From Pseudomonas corrugata (GTDB lineage Bacteria > Pseudomonadota > Gammaproteobacteria > Pseudomonadales > Pseudomonadaceae), in contig NZ_LHVK01000006.1 of NCBI RefSeq assembly GCF_001269905.1, positions 62,001-126,000 on the forward strand: a DNA stretch of 64,000 bases, in the 5' to 3' direction. The translations under genes and the position numbers were made by a program. Positions 45,595 through 54,621 of the stretch are shown piece by piece. Position 1 is the first letter of the stretch. Every line of letters starts with the position of its first letter. Under the pieces are notes generated by a model that saw only the letters and a program-made list of their open reading frames with translations, was not told the origin of the DNA and made no database searches.

Positions 45595-45646
45595 AACAGC
45601 CGAGGAAGCGCAGTGTACTGGAGTACATGAGCATTCCGAGGCTGTT
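45595..45646. other. Long imperfect hairpin with tandem G-A mismatches
   Basis: Arms AACAGCC/GGCTGTT, a GA-GA mismatch pair, GGAA/TTCC, a 6x6 internal loop, then TGTACT-GG-AGTACA. The element lies between the MocR gene and the convergent pstB end, where no gene is seen. It may be a transcript end, a mobile-element trace or a protein-binding site; I cannot decide. Confidence 0.4.
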
Positions 45647-45741
45647 TTCGCCTTGCCTGACCTTCGTCTCAAGGCTTTTCGTCCAGAGCCTAGGGGCTGA
45701 GAGCTGAGAGCTGACGAATGTACTGCACGAGGAAGGGTTTG

Positions 45742-46521
45742 TTATCCGAATCGACCGGTAATGTAGTCTTCCGTCTGTTTCACTTTTGGCGTGGTGAAGA
45801 TCCTATCGGTCACATCATGTTCAATCAATTCGCCCATGAACATAAAGGCGGTGGAGTCTGACACCCGTGCGGCCTGCTGCATGTTGTGGGTCACGATGAT
45901 AACGGTGTATTGCTCTTTCAGCTCAGTGATCAGTTGCTCGATGCGCCCAGTGGAGATCGGATCAAGGGCAGAGGTCGGTTCATCCAGAAGTAATACTTGA
46001 GGTTGCAACGCAATGGTGCGTGCGATACACAGGCGCTGTTGCTGGCCACCCGACAGGCTCTGTGCGCTCTGTTTGAGCTTGTCCTTAACCTCGTCCCAGA
46101 GTGCTGCACCTTTGAGGGCCTGCTCTACGCATGCATCCATCTCACGACGGGAGAGTTGTTTATGATGGCGCACGGCGTAGGCAACGTTGTCGTAAATGGA
46201 CATCGGAAACGGCACCGGTTTCTGAAACACCATGCCTATATGGCTACGTAGCCGGTTCATCGAGTAACCAGGCTCGAGGATATTCTCACCGTTAAGCAGC
46301 ACCTCGCCGCGCGCCTCCTGCTTTGGGTACATGGCGTAGATGCGGTTGAATACCCGCAGTAGCGTCGACTTCCCGCAGCCCGAAGGCCCAATGATTGCAG
46401 TGATGCGTTTCTCTGGAATATCCATATCAATGGATTTCAGAGAGCGCTGGTTGTTGTAAAAGAATTCCAGGCCACGAACGCGAATTTTAATTCTTTCGTT
46501 GGCAAGGTCACGGCTATTCAT
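45742..46521 (-). CDS. pstB: Phosphate ABC transporter ATP-binding protein PstB
   Basis: 259 residues, full length. Walker [10 protein letters not shown], signature LSGGQQQR, Walker [13 protein letters not shown] and H-loop VTHNM are intact. It powers high-affinity phosphate import by PstSCA. It is the last gene of the cluster: no phoU follows, unlike the usual pstSCAB-phoU arrangement. It starts on the base where pstA ends. Confidence 0.95.
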   Translation of the reverse strand: MNSRDLANERIKIRVRGLEFFYNNQRSLKSIDMDIPEKRITAIIGPSGCGKSTLLRVFNRIYAMYPKQEARGEVLLNGENILEPGYSMNRLRSHIGMVFQKPVPFPMSIYDNVAYAVRHHKQLSRREMDACVEQALKGAALWDEVKDKLKQSAQSLSGGQQQRLCIARTIALQPQVLLLDEPTSALDPISTGRIEQLITELKEQYTVIIVTHNMQQAARVSDSTAFMFMGELIEHDVTDRIFTTPKVKQTEDYITGRFG

Positions 46522-47393
46522 CAGGTCGACCTATTGCGTAAAAGGATCCATCGGGACAGTAAGCTGAGTATCAGTACAAATGAGGTCAGCACTAATGCGC
46601 CAGCCCAGGCCAAAGAGTGCCAGTCATCGAATGGGCTCATGGCGTACTGGAAAATCACTACGGGCACGCTGGCTATCGGTTTGAGCAGATTGCTGCTCCA
46701 GAACTGGTTGCCGAACGCTGTAAACAACAGCGGTGCTGTTTCACCGGTGATTCTGGCGAGTGCGAGAAGCACGCCGGTAACCACACCGGCTTTTGCCGCT
46801 CGCAATACGATTTGCAGAGTCAGCTTCCATTGCGGGACACCCAGCGCCAGAGCGGCTTCGCGCATGGTTGAGGGTTGTAACTGAAGCATTTCGTCAGTGG
46901 TTCTTACCACCACTGGAATCACTAAAAGGGCCAAGGCCAGGGCACCGGCGATCGCGGAGAAACCGACCTGATGGTTCGTCAGCAGGTTCAATGGCAGGAT
47001 CACGCCGGTGTAAATGAACAGACCCAGCACAATGGACGGTGCCGACAGCAGAATGTCATTAATAAAACGGACAGTGTTGCCCAGGCGCGAATGTCGGGCG
47101 AACTCCGCTAGCCAGATTCCTGCCATCAAACCAATAGGCGTTCCGATGAGCAGGGCGATAGCCGACATCAGGGCACTGCCGTAGAAAGCATTTGCCAGCC
47201 CACCTTCCGTACCGGGCGGCGGCGTCATCTGTGTAAAAAGACGAAGGTTGAGCGCCTGGAATCCGTTGATTACCGTGGTCAGTAGAATCCAGACCAGCCA
47301 GATGAGGCCGAAAGCAGTAGCACCACAACTGAGCACCATTGCAAGTCGATTCTTGAAAGCTCGGATTTGGTAGAGACGTTCGTTGCCAGTCAT
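46521..47393 (-). CDS. pstA: Phosphate ABC transporter permease PstA
   Basis: 290 residues with about six membrane helices and the EAA-type loop ([21 protein letters not shown]). It forms the membrane channel with PstC. Start and stop abut or overlap the neighbouring pst genes (4-base overlap with pstC), so the three are translated as a block. Base composition is visibly lower in GC than the flanking loci. Confidence 0.94.
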   Translation of the reverse strand: MTGNERLYQIRAFKNRLAMVLSCGATAFGLIWLVWILLTTVINGFQALNLRLFTQMTPPPGTEGGLANAFYGSALMSAIALLIGTPIGLMAGIWLAEFARHSRLGNTVRFINDILLSAPSIVLGLFIYTGVILPLNLLTNHQVGFSAIAGALALALLVIPVVVRTTDEMLQLQPSTMREAALALGVPQWKLTLQIVLRAAKAGVVTGVLLALARITGETAPLLFTAFGNQFWSSNLLKPIASVPVVIFQYAMSPFDDWHSLAWAGALVLTSFVLILSLLSRWILLRNRST

Positions 47394-48385
47394 AGACCCT
47401 CCTTGCGTGAAAGCCGCATAAGCAGGAGTCGGGCTAGCGCCAAGACGATAAAGGTGACGACAAACAGCAAGAAGCCCAGCGCAATCAGCGCGGAACGATG
47501 CAGGTCGGTATAGGCTTCGCTGAACTCGTTGGCGATGACTGACGCAATGGAGCTGCTTGGCATCAGCAATGAGGCGGAGAATTGTTGAGCATTACCCAGC
47601 ACGAAAGTCACCGCCATGGTCTCGCCCAATGCGCGTCCGAGTCCCAGAAAAATTCCCCCGACAACCGCGGACCGCGTATAAGGCAGAACGATGTCCCAGA
47701 CCACTTCCCAGGTGGTGCTGCCCAGTGCATACGCAGACTCCTTGAGTGTTGTGGGAACGGTACGAAACACTTCATTCATGACGGAGGTGATGAAGGGCAT
47801 GATCATGATTGCCAACACGATGCCCGCTGTCAGCATGCCGATGCCTAACGGAGGGCCTTGAAACAGCGAACCCACCAAAGGAAGTTCACCCAGATAGTCG
47901 TTGATCCAGGGTGATAGATGTTCTGCCATGAACGGGCCGAAAACGAATAAGCCCCACATGCCATAGATAATCGATGGAATCCCCGCAAGCAGTTCAACCG
48001 CCGAGGCAACAGGCATCCGCAGCCAGGGCGGCGCTACCTCAGTGAGAAAAATCGCGATGCCAAAGCTGACGGGAACTGCGATCAGCAGCGCCAGAAGAGA
48101 CGTTACGAGGGTGCCGTAGATCGGTACCAGAGCACCAAAGTGGTTGTTGACAGCATCCCATTCAGTACTTGTAAGAAAGTCAAGGCCGAAGGTCTTGAAG
48201 GCAAGACTTCCGCCCCAAAGTGTCGAGGCAGCAATGCTCGCCAGTAGCAACAGCACCAGCACTGCGGCGCCCAGCATTGACCGTTTGAACCAGAGATCAT
48301 GACGTTGATCGCGCATTGCACGCCGATCACTCGCAACGTCGTTCGTGTGAGTGGTCATGGCCAGAGGATGGACTGTGTCGTTCAT
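47390..48385 (-). CDS. pstC: Phosphate ABC transporter permease PstC
   Basis: 331 residues from the ATG at 48385; a TTG 21 bases upstream is less likely. An N-terminal cytoplasmic stretch of about 35 residues precedes six membrane helices. The EAA-type loop reads LKESAYALGSTTWEVVWDIVLP. It pairs with PstA. A hairpin between pstS and pstC should lower expression of the membrane part relative to the binding protein. Confidence 0.94.
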   Translation of the reverse strand: MNDTVHPLAMTTHTNDVASDRRAMRDQRHDLWFKRSMLGAAVLVLLLLASIAASTLWGGSLAFKTFGLDFLTSTEWDAVNNHFGALVPIYGTLVTSLLALLIAVPVSFGIAIFLTEVAPPWLRMPVASAVELLAGIPSIIYGMWGLFVFGPFMAEHLSPWINDYLGELPLVGSLFQGPPLGIGMLTAGIVLAIMIMPFITSVMNEVFRTVPTTLKESAYALGSTTWEVVWDIVLPYTRSAVVGGIFLGLGRALGETMAVTFVLGNAQQFSASLLMPSSSIASVIANEFSEAYTDLHRSALIALGFLLFVVTFIVLALARLLLMRLSRKEGL

Positions 48386-48407
48386 AATTCGTCTGCTCAC
48401 AAACAAA

Positions 48408-48442
48408 CCCCTTCGCCAGGCAACACGTGCTTGAGGAAGGGG
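48408..48442 (-). terminator. Attenuating hairpin between pstS and pstC
   Basis: On the minus strand CCCCTTC and GAAGGGG enclose a 21-base loop and are followed by TTTG. The place, just after a binding-protein gene, fits partial termination that gives more PstS than permease. Confidence 0.5.
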
Positions 48443-48461
48443 TGTTTTAAGTGTTGCCGGA

Positions 48462-49481
48462 TCAACGGGCGAAGTCAGACTTCCAATAACCTTCGATCCG
48501 CTTCACCAGGGAGTCAGGCAAGGCGACATAGTCCAGTGCCGATGCCTGTTGCTGGCCATTTTCCAACGACCATTTGAAGAAATTGAAGGCCGCTTGGCTT
48601 TGCTCGGCATTCTTGGGCTGTTTGTACATGATGATCCAAGTGGTCGCCGTGATCGGCCATGCGCCATCGCCAGGCGCATTGGTCATGATCAGGTTGAAGT
48701 CCTTGGCGTTAGCCCAGTCCGCAGTATCGGCAGCCGCCTGGAACGCTTTGGAATTGGGTTGTATGAATTTCCCGGCGGCGTTCTTCAACTGCGCATGCGT
48801 CATCTTGTTCTGCAGGGCATAGGCGTACTCAACATAACCGATTGAGTTTTTGATCTGCTTCACGTAGGCGGAAACACCTTCGTTGCCTTTGCCGCCCACT
48901 CCAACGGGCCACGGCACAGTAGTGCCGAAACCGATTTTCGATTTCCAGCCATCACTCACTTTGGAGAGATAGTTGGTGAAGTTATATGAGGTGCCAGAGC
49001 CGTCGGAACGGTGAACGACGGTGATCTTGCTGTCGGGCAGTTTCATGCCCGGGTTCAGTGCGACGATAGCCGGGTCGTTCCAGGTAGAAATCTCACCCAG
49101 GAAGATTCTCGCCAGGGTCTCACCGTCGAGCTTCAATTGGCCCGGCGCGACGCCTTCAATGTTCATCACCGGCACGATACCGCCAATGACACTGGGAAAC
49201 TGGCCCAGACCGCCAGCCTTGAGGTCATCAGCGGACAGCGGGGCGTCGGACGCACCGAAATCTACTGTTGCAGCCTTGATCTGAGCGATACCGCCACCCG
49301 ATCCAATCGACTGGTAGTTGATACGGTTGCTGGAGCTTTTGCTGTAGTCCTGCGACCACTTGGACAAAACCGGATAGACAAAGCTGGAGCCTGCACCGTT
49401 AACATCGGTCGCATGAGCAAGGCTACTCATGCAGAGGGAAGCCAGCAGGACAGACAGGCTTTTTTTAGTCAGCAACATCAC
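48462..49481 (-). CDS. pstS: Periplasmic phosphate-binding protein PstS
   Basis: 339 residues with a signal peptide ending near SLAHATDV. Phosphate ligands are visible in GAGSSFVYP, FGASDAPL and HRSDGSGTSYNFT, the pattern of E. coli-type PstS. GAAAGGAG-like sequence precedes the first ATG pair (49481/49478). It delivers phosphate to PstCAB. A Pho-box-like palindrome lies about 75 bases upstream, consistent with control by PhoB. Confidence 0.95.
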   Translation of the reverse strand: MMLLTKKSLSVLLASLCMSSLAHATDVNGAGSSFVYPVLSKWSQDYSKSSSNRINYQSIGSGGGIAQIKAATVDFGASDAPLSADDLKAGGLGQFPSVIGGIVPVMNIEGVAPGQLKLDGETLARIFLGEISTWNDPAIVALNPGMKLPDSKITVVHRSDGSGTSYNFTNYLSKVSDGWKSKIGFGTTVPWPVGVGGKGNEGVSAYVKQIKNSIGYVEYAYALQNKMTHAQLKNAAGKFIQPNSKAFQAAADTADWANAKDFNLIMTNAPGDGAWPITATTWIIMYKQPKNAEQSQAAFNFFKWSLENGQQQASALDYVALPDSLVKRIEGYWKSDFAR

Positions 49482-49555
49482 GACAGCACCTCAATGAAAG
49501 GAGTTAAGTGGGGGATACCCACCTATCGGAGAAGTGACGATTTAATTCTTTAAAT

Positions 49556-49573
49556 ATTTCTGTCTAATGACAG
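49556..49573 (-). promoter_or_regulatory. Pho-box-like site before pstS
   Basis: On the minus strand CTGTCATTAGACAGAAAT. The first half matches the PhoB half-site CTGTCAT exactly; the second is poor. The 14-base core is also a palindrome (CTGTC-N4-GACAG). The position fits a pstS promoter, but the match is partial. Confidence 0.42.
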
Positions 49574-49897
49574 TTTCGGTGTTTTTGGCAATATTTTGAA
49601 ATAAATGTGAGTCGATCACATTCACTCGTCTGCTCGCCGAAATGCTCGACTGTAACGGTATAGAGCCATTGGGATGGCCATCAGGCATGCAGAAACGATG
49701 AGGCAAGCTTGCTCACATGACGGTTTCCCAGCGGATAGAGGAGGCATTGCTTGTACTCAGCGGAGGGTGGCCGCATATAGCAAAGAGATGTTAATGGGAA
49801 TAGATATCAAACGGTAATGAGTTGCTGTATCTTTCGCGACACATTCTTGTCGACCGTCCGGAGACGGTCGGTGTCTTCCCATTAAGGTTGTGCTTCG
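49574..49897. promoter_or_regulatory. Gap before the TonB receptor with a leader hairpin
   Basis: No gene is seen. CGACCGTC-CGGA-GACGGTCG at 49851-49870 is a perfect 8-base stem with a four-base loop, 27 bases before the receptor ATG and followed by TTCCC. It could be the tail of a promoter region, a leader attenuator or an operator. I found no convincing Fur box. Confidence 0.35.
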
Positions 49898-52045
49898 ATG
49901 CGTCGGATTCTCGTTTCACTGTGTGTGCTCCAGACTTGTTCCGTTTCAACCTGGGCTGATGAGCCCATTGCCCCGGACCGGGCGCCGCTGGAGTTGCAGG
50001 CCACGGATATCGTGGGCCTTTCGGACACTGAAACCGCACAGGGCCCCGTCAATGGCTATCACGCCACCCGTTCGGCCAGCGCCACGCGCACCGACACCGC
50101 CCTCCATGAAACCCCGCAATCCATCAGCGTAGTGTCCCGCGACGTGGTGGAAGACCTCGGCGCCACCCGCCTGCAGGATGCGCTCGATTATGCGGGCGGA
50201 GTGGGGCGGGCCAACAATTTCGGCGGTCAGGGCCTTACCACGTTCACGGTGCGCGGCTTCACCACCGGAGAGTTCTACCGCAACGGATTCCCGATCAACC
50301 GTGGCTACCCGAACATGCCCGACGCCAACACCATCGAGCGGCTTGAAGTGCTGCGCGGCCCGGCGACCATGCTGTACGGTCGTGGCGATCCGGGCGGTAC
50401 ATTCAACGTGGTGTCCAAGCAACCGCTGGCCGAACGCACGGTGACCCTGGGCAGTCAGTTCAACGACCAGGGCATGCGTCGCGGTACGCTGGATGCGTCC
50501 GGCCCGTTGGATGAAGAAGGGCGCCTGGCCTATCGCCTGAACGTGATCGGCGAGGGTGGCGACACCTTCCGCGACCATGTCGAGACCGAGCGCTATGGCG
50601 TCGCGCCGGTGCTGACCTGGCAGGTCAACGACACCACCCGCCTGACGCTCGAGGGCGATTTCATGCGCAACAACCATCCGCTGGACCGTGGCCTGACGCA
50701 TTATGGCGGCCAGCGTGGCACGGCCTCCCGCGATACCTTCTTCGGCGAAAAAGACGCCGGCAAACTGCACAACGACAACAACATGCTGCAGGTACGTTTC
50801 GAGCACATGCTCAACGACGACTGGACCCTGGCCGGCGGCACCCAGTGGCTCGACGGCACCTTGCAGGGCAACGCGGTGGAAGGCAACGGCATCGCGGCCG
50901 ACGGGCGTACCCTGGGCCGCAATTTCAGCTACCGCAAACTGGAGTGGACCGACCGGGACACACAGCTCAACCTCACCGGGCACTTTTCGACCGGCGGGTT
51001 CGAGCACACGCTGTTGACCGGGGTCGAGTATGAGGACTACGACTATCAGTCCATCATCCAGCGTTCCGCCGCAGGAGCGGGTGCCTACCCGATCGATATC
51101 TTCAATCCGGTGTATGGTCAGCCTCGCCCGGCATTGACCCGTACGCCTACCGATGATCAGGAAAACCTCAAGACGTTCGGCGTGTTCGTCCAGGATCAGG
51201 TGGCGCTCACCGAGCGCTTGAAGCTGTTGGCGGGGGCGCGTTTCGAGCGCTTTGAGCACAAGTACGAAACGTTCGTCCCACAGACCCCGGCTGGCAGCAA
51301 AAACTGGAACGTGACTGACAGTGCCGTAACCCCGCGCCTGGGAGTGACCTACGACCTGACTGACACGGTGGCCGTCTACGCTAATACCGCCCGCTCTTTC
51401 AAACCCAACACCGGTGCCAGCCGTGAGGGACAAGGGAACGGCTTCAAGCCGGAGAAGGGCAAGTCCTATGAAGTGGGTGTCAAATGGGAAGCGCTGGATC
51501 GTCAGCTGAGTGTCGATGCCGCCATCTACCAGATTGAAAAACGTAACGTGCTCACCACCGATCCCGTGGATTCGACTTTCAGTGTGGCGGCAGGCGAAGT
51601 ACGCAGCCGTGGCTTCGACCTGAACGTGGCCGGCAACCTGACGCCGGAATGGCGCATGATCGGCGGCTATGCTTATGTCGATGCCGAGGTGACCAAGGAC
51701 ATCAGCATCCCCAGCGGCACCCGCCTGCTCAACGTGCCGAAGAACACCTTCAGCCTGTTGAACGTCTACGAGCTCCAGGACGGTGGCCTCAAGGGGCTGG
51801 GCCTGGGAGCAGGGGTCAAATACGTGGATGAGCGGGCCGGCCAGACCGCGGCGAATGCGTTCTCGATGGACAGCTACACCGTCGTCGACCTGCTTGGCTA
51901 CTACAAGGTCAACGAACGGATCCGCCTCAACCTGGACCTGAAAAACCTGTTCGACGCTGATTACGAAGAAGGCGCCTTCGGCAACGTCTACGCCTACCCG
52001 GGCGCACCGCGAACGGTGCAGGCGGGCATTTCCTATACCCTCTAA
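49898..52045 (+). CDS. TonB-dependent siderophore receptor
   Basis: 715 residues with a signal peptide (cleavage near VSTWADEP). The plug domain spans about 65-180 (ETPQSISVVSRDVVED, LQDALDYAGG, TIERLEVLRGPATMLYG, GDPGGTFNVVSK). A 22-strand outer-membrane barrel follows, ending QAGISYTL. There is no N-terminal signalling domain, so no FecI/FecR-type control is expected. Sequence alone does not reveal which siderophore it takes up. AAGG stands about 10 bases before the ATG. No cognate regulator or iron-release gene is adjacent. Confidence 0.92.
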   Translation: MRRILVSLCVLQTCSVSTWADEPIAPDRAPLELQATDIVGLSDTETAQGPVNGYHATRSASATRTDTALHETPQSISVVSRDVVEDLGATRLQDALDYAGGVGRANNFGGQGLTTFTVRGFTTGEFYRNGFPINRGYPNMPDANTIERLEVLRGPATMLYGRGDPGGTFNVVSKQPLAERTVTLGSQFNDQGMRRGTLDASGPLDEEGRLAYRLNVIGEGGDTFRDHVETERYGVAPVLTWQVNDTTRLTLEGDFMRNNHPLDRGLTHYGGQRGTASRDTFFGEKDAGKLHNDNNMLQVRFEHMLNDDWTLAGGTQWLDGTLQGNAVEGNGIAADGRTLGRNFSYRKLEWTDRDTQLNLTGHFSTGGFEHTLLTGVEYEDYDYQSIIQRSAAGAGAYPIDIFNPVYGQPRPALTRTPTDDQENLKTFGVFVQDQVALTERLKLLAGARFERFEHKYETFVPQTPAGSKNWNVTDSAVTPRLGVTYDLTDTVAVYANTARSFKPNTGASREGQGNGFKPEKGKSYEVGVKWEALDRQLSVDAAIYQIEKRNVLTTDPVDSTFSVAAGEVRSRGFDLNVAGNLTPEWRMIGGYAYVDAEVTKDISIPSGTRLLNVPKNTFSLLNVYELQDGGLKGLGLGAGVKYVDERAGQTAANAFSMDSYTVVDLLGYYKVNERIRLNLDLKNLFDADYEEGAFGNVYAYPGAPRTVQAGISYTL

Positions 52046-52060
52046 AGCAAGTGCACTCCC

Positions 52061-52147
52061 TGTGGGAGCGAGCCTGCTCGCGATAGCGGTCTGTCAGTCA
52101 ATAATTTCCAGCTGACACACCGCCATCGCGAGCAGGCTCGCTCCCAC
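52061..52147. repeat. REP pair
   Basis: Facing REP copies at 52061-52089 and 52120-52147 in the convergent gap between the receptor gene and the SDR gene. Confidence 0.9.
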
Positions 52148-52166
52148 AATGGGGCTGTGGCGATGC

Positions 52167-52901
52167 CTACCACTTACCCGTGCTCATCCCGCCATCCACC
52201 GGCAGTACCGCGCCGGTCGTAAAGTCGGCACCCGCCAGATACAGCACGGCCTCGGCGATTTCCCCGATGGTGCCCACACGGCCGGCCGGGGCCAGGTGGT
52301 TGAGGAATTCGCGATGAGCCGGGTCATGCATCGGTGTATCGATGATGCCAGGGGCGACGGCGTTGACCTTGATGTTGTACGGCGACAACTCGAGGGCCAG
52401 GGCTCGGGTCATCTGGTTGACGCCACCCTTGATCAACACCGGCAGCGCGGCCGGCACCTGGATGTTCGGCTGCAGGGCCACAGCGGCGGAAATGTTGATG
52501 ATAAAACCCTGTCGGCGACCGATCATGTGCGCGGCAGCCGCCTGGCTGGCGTAGACAAGTCCCTTGAGGTTGGTGTCCAGCAACGATTCCAGGTCTTGAG
52601 GGCTGTAGTCGACGAAGGGTTTGGGCAGGAAGAACCCGGCATTGTTCACCAGACCGTCAACAGCCCCGAACGCTTCGATGGCCTGGGCGATGAGCTGGGT
52701 CGACGTGGCAGGGGCGGCGATATCGCCGGCCACACCGATGAAACGGGCCGAGTGATCGAGCTGGCCAGCGGCATCGTCCAGTCCCGAGCGGGAGCGGGCA
52801 TTGCCGACCACGTTATAACCCCGGTCCAGAAACGCCTTGACCAGACCCAGGCCGATGCCACTTGAGGCGCCGGTGATGATGACGGTTTTATTGAGACTCA
52901 T
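52167..52901 (-). CDS. SDR-family oxidoreductase lacking the usual catalytic Tyr
   Basis: 244 residues from the ATG at 52901, with AGGAG 7 bases upstream. The Rossmann motif TGASSGIGLGL and LVNNAGF are typical of classical short-chain dehydrogenases. In the active site the Ser is present (INISAAV), but the YxxxK position reads PVLIK, with Pro where Tyr is expected. Activity is therefore doubtful or unusual. It lies beside a tautomerase and a LysR regulator; those three may form one inducible set. Confidence 0.85.
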   Translation of the reverse strand: MSLNKTVIITGASSGIGLGLVKAFLDRGYNVVGNARSRSGLDDAAGQLDHSARFIGVAGDIAAPATSTQLIAQAIEAFGAVDGLVNNAGFFLPKPFVDYSPQDLESLLDTNLKGLVYASQAAAAHMIGRRQGFIINISAAVALQPNIQVPAALPVLIKGGVNQMTRALALELSPYNIKVNAVAPGIIDTPMHDPAHREFLNHLAPAGRVGTIGEIAEAVLYLAGADFTTGAVLPVDGGMSTGKW

Positions 52902-53053
52902 GATTTGACTCCTGATCACATTGGGTTGAACCGCTGCGCCGTTGGGGCGGTGGTTGAGATCAGAGTATTAGTGCGCTGGAGATTGATAAACGGGGCTGAC
53001 GGTACTTGAGTTGATACTTGATGTAATCAATCTCTCATTCAACCCAAGCCCCT

Positions 53054-53141
53054 TGTGGTGCGAGCCTGCTCGCGACAGCGGTCTCTCAGTAAAACAATTT
53101 TCAGCTGACACACCGCTATCGCGAGCAGGCTCGTTCCCACA
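53054..53141. repeat. REP pair
   Basis: Facing REP copies, 53054-53081 and 53113-53141, each with one or two variant bases, between the tautomerase and SDR genes. Confidence 0.85.
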
Positions 53142-53163
53142 GGGGAAACAGGGCCGACAGACA

Positions 53164-53192
53164 TAAAAAAGCCCGGTCAATCAGGCCGGGCT
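53164..53192 (-). terminator. Rho-independent terminator of the tautomerase gene
   Basis: On the minus strand AGCCCGGC, an 8-base loop region and CCGGGCT run into six T, 17 bases after the tautomerase stop. Confidence 0.88.
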
Positions 53193-53208
53193 CGATAGAA
53201 GCAGGTGC

Positions 53209-53415
53209 TCACTCCTTGGGAAGACTTCGGTACTGCGTGGTCGTCATGCCCGCGTAACCCCAGTTATCGGTATCGACCTCCTCGATCACGATATGGGTCA
53301 GGTGCGGATCCTTGCCCAGTACACGCTGGAGAGTTTCGGTGATCTCCGAAATCACCTGGGCTTTCTGTTCGCGGGTGACGCCATCACGGGTGATCCGCAC
53401 ATTGACGAAAGGCAT
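53209..53415 (-). CDS. 4-Oxalocrotonate tautomerase family protein
   Basis: 68 residues from the ATG at 53415, with CAGGAG 7 bases upstream. After Met removal the catalytic Pro is N-terminal (MPFVNVRITRDGVTREQK), as the family requires. The basic residues near 11 and 39 differ from 4-OT itself, so the substrate is unknown. It is divergent from a LysR regulator 126 bases away, its probable controller. Confidence 0.87.
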   Translation of the reverse strand: MPFVNVRITRDGVTREQKAQVISEITETLQRVLGKDPHLTHIVIEEVDTDNWGYAGMTTTQYRSLPKE

Positions 53416-53541
53416 GTTGCACTCCTGCTGGTTGAGAGAAGGTACGCAGGCTTTCCTGCGAACCGAAGCCACTGTATTTATACGCTACGGACTGATAAAC
53501 AGGCATCTGCGATCTTCAGTTGATACACGGTGTAACGAATC

Positions 53542-54465
53542 ATGAAGCGACATTTTGAAGACCTGCAGTTGGGCAGCATAGAACTGTTTTGCCTGGCGGC
53601 CGAAGCGGGCAGCTTCACGGCGGCGGCCCAAGTGGCGGGTGTTACCCCGGCGGCGGTAAGCCGTTCGATCTTTCGCCTGGAGGAGCGCCTGGGCTCACGT
53701 CTGTTCGTGCGCACCACCCGCAGCATCCGCCTGACCGATGCCGGCAAGACCTATTTCGAGCAGTGTCGGCAGGCGCTGACCCAGTTGGTGGAGGCGCAAC
53801 AGGAGATGATGGGGGCGCAATCGATGCCGTCAGGGCAACTGCGCATCAGCCTGCCTACTACCTATGGTCATCACCGGATCCTGCCCTTGCTTCCGGCCTT
53901 CCGTGCGCTGTATCCGCAAGTCAGCGTGGACGTGCACCTGAGCAATCGGAACATCGACTTCGTCGCCGAGGGCTATGACCTGGCGATTCGGGTCCGGGCC
54001 CAGCCGGACTCTTCCTTGATCGCCCGGTTACTGGAGGACGCCAGGCTGGTAGTGGTCGCCGCGCCGGACTATCTGCGCAAGGCCGGCACGCCACGAGCCC
54101 TCGAAGACCTGGACGATCACGAATGCATTCAGTTCGAGTTGCCCAGCAGCGGTCGACGAATTTCCTGGCTGTTCAATGTCGATGGCAAAGAGCGAGAGGT
54201 GTTCGGCCAAGGCAACTATTGCTGTTCGGATGATGTGCTGGGCGGGGTGACGCTGGCCAGGCATGGTGCGGGATTGTTCCAGACCTACCGGTTCATCGTC
54301 GAACAGGAACTGGCGGACGGGAGCCTGGTGGAAGTGCTGCAACCTTTCAGTGGCCGGTCACGCCCCTTCACTTTGCTCTACCCCCATGGCCGATACATGC
54401 CCCAGCGGGTTCGCGCCTTCGTCGATTTCCTGTTGCAGCATCGGGAGCAGTGGGCTGGCAGCTGA
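53542..54465 (+). CDS. LysR-family transcriptional regulator
   Basis: 307 residues. N-terminal helix-turn-helix GSFTAAAQVAGVTPAAVSRSIFRLEERLG, then the effector-binding domain (LRISLPTTYGHHRILPLL). It belongs to the CrgA/DsdC-like group common in Pseudomonas. Divergent from the tautomerase and SDR genes, which it is likely to control. The effector is unknown. Confidence 0.9.
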   Translation: MKRHFEDLQLGSIELFCLAAEAGSFTAAAQVAGVTPAAVSRSIFRLEERLGSRLFVRTTRSIRLTDAGKTYFEQCRQALTQLVEAQQEMMGAQSMPSGQLRISLPTTYGHHRILPLLPAFRALYPQVSVDVHLSNRNIDFVAEGYDLAIRVRAQPDSSLIARLLEDARLVVVAAPDYLRKAGTPRALEDLDDHECIQFELPSSGRRISWLFNVDGKEREVFGQGNYCCSDDVLGGVTLARHGAGLFQTYRFIVEQELADGSLVEVLQPFSGRSRPFTLLYPHGRYMPQRVRAFVDFLLQHREQWAGS

Positions 54466-54476
54466 GGACACTCCCT

Positions 54477-54566
54477 TGTGGGAGCGAGCCTGCTCGCGAT
54501 AGCGGTAAGTCAGTCGATACTGAGCTGACTTGAAGGACGCCATCGCGAGCAGGCTCGCTCCGACAT
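54477..54566. repeat. REP pair
   Basis: Facing REP copies, 54477-54505 and 54539-54566, in the convergent gap after the LysR gene. Confidence 0.88.
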
Positions 54567-54621
54567 TGGGTTCAGGGTTGACCGCAAGCTCATTGTCTAC
54601 CGACAAACCCTGTGGAAGTGA

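Noticed and set aside
49790..49830. AT-rich stretch before the TonB receptor that might be a Fur box
   Set aside because: The match to the Fur consensus is too poor; only a few GATAAT-like bases agree.
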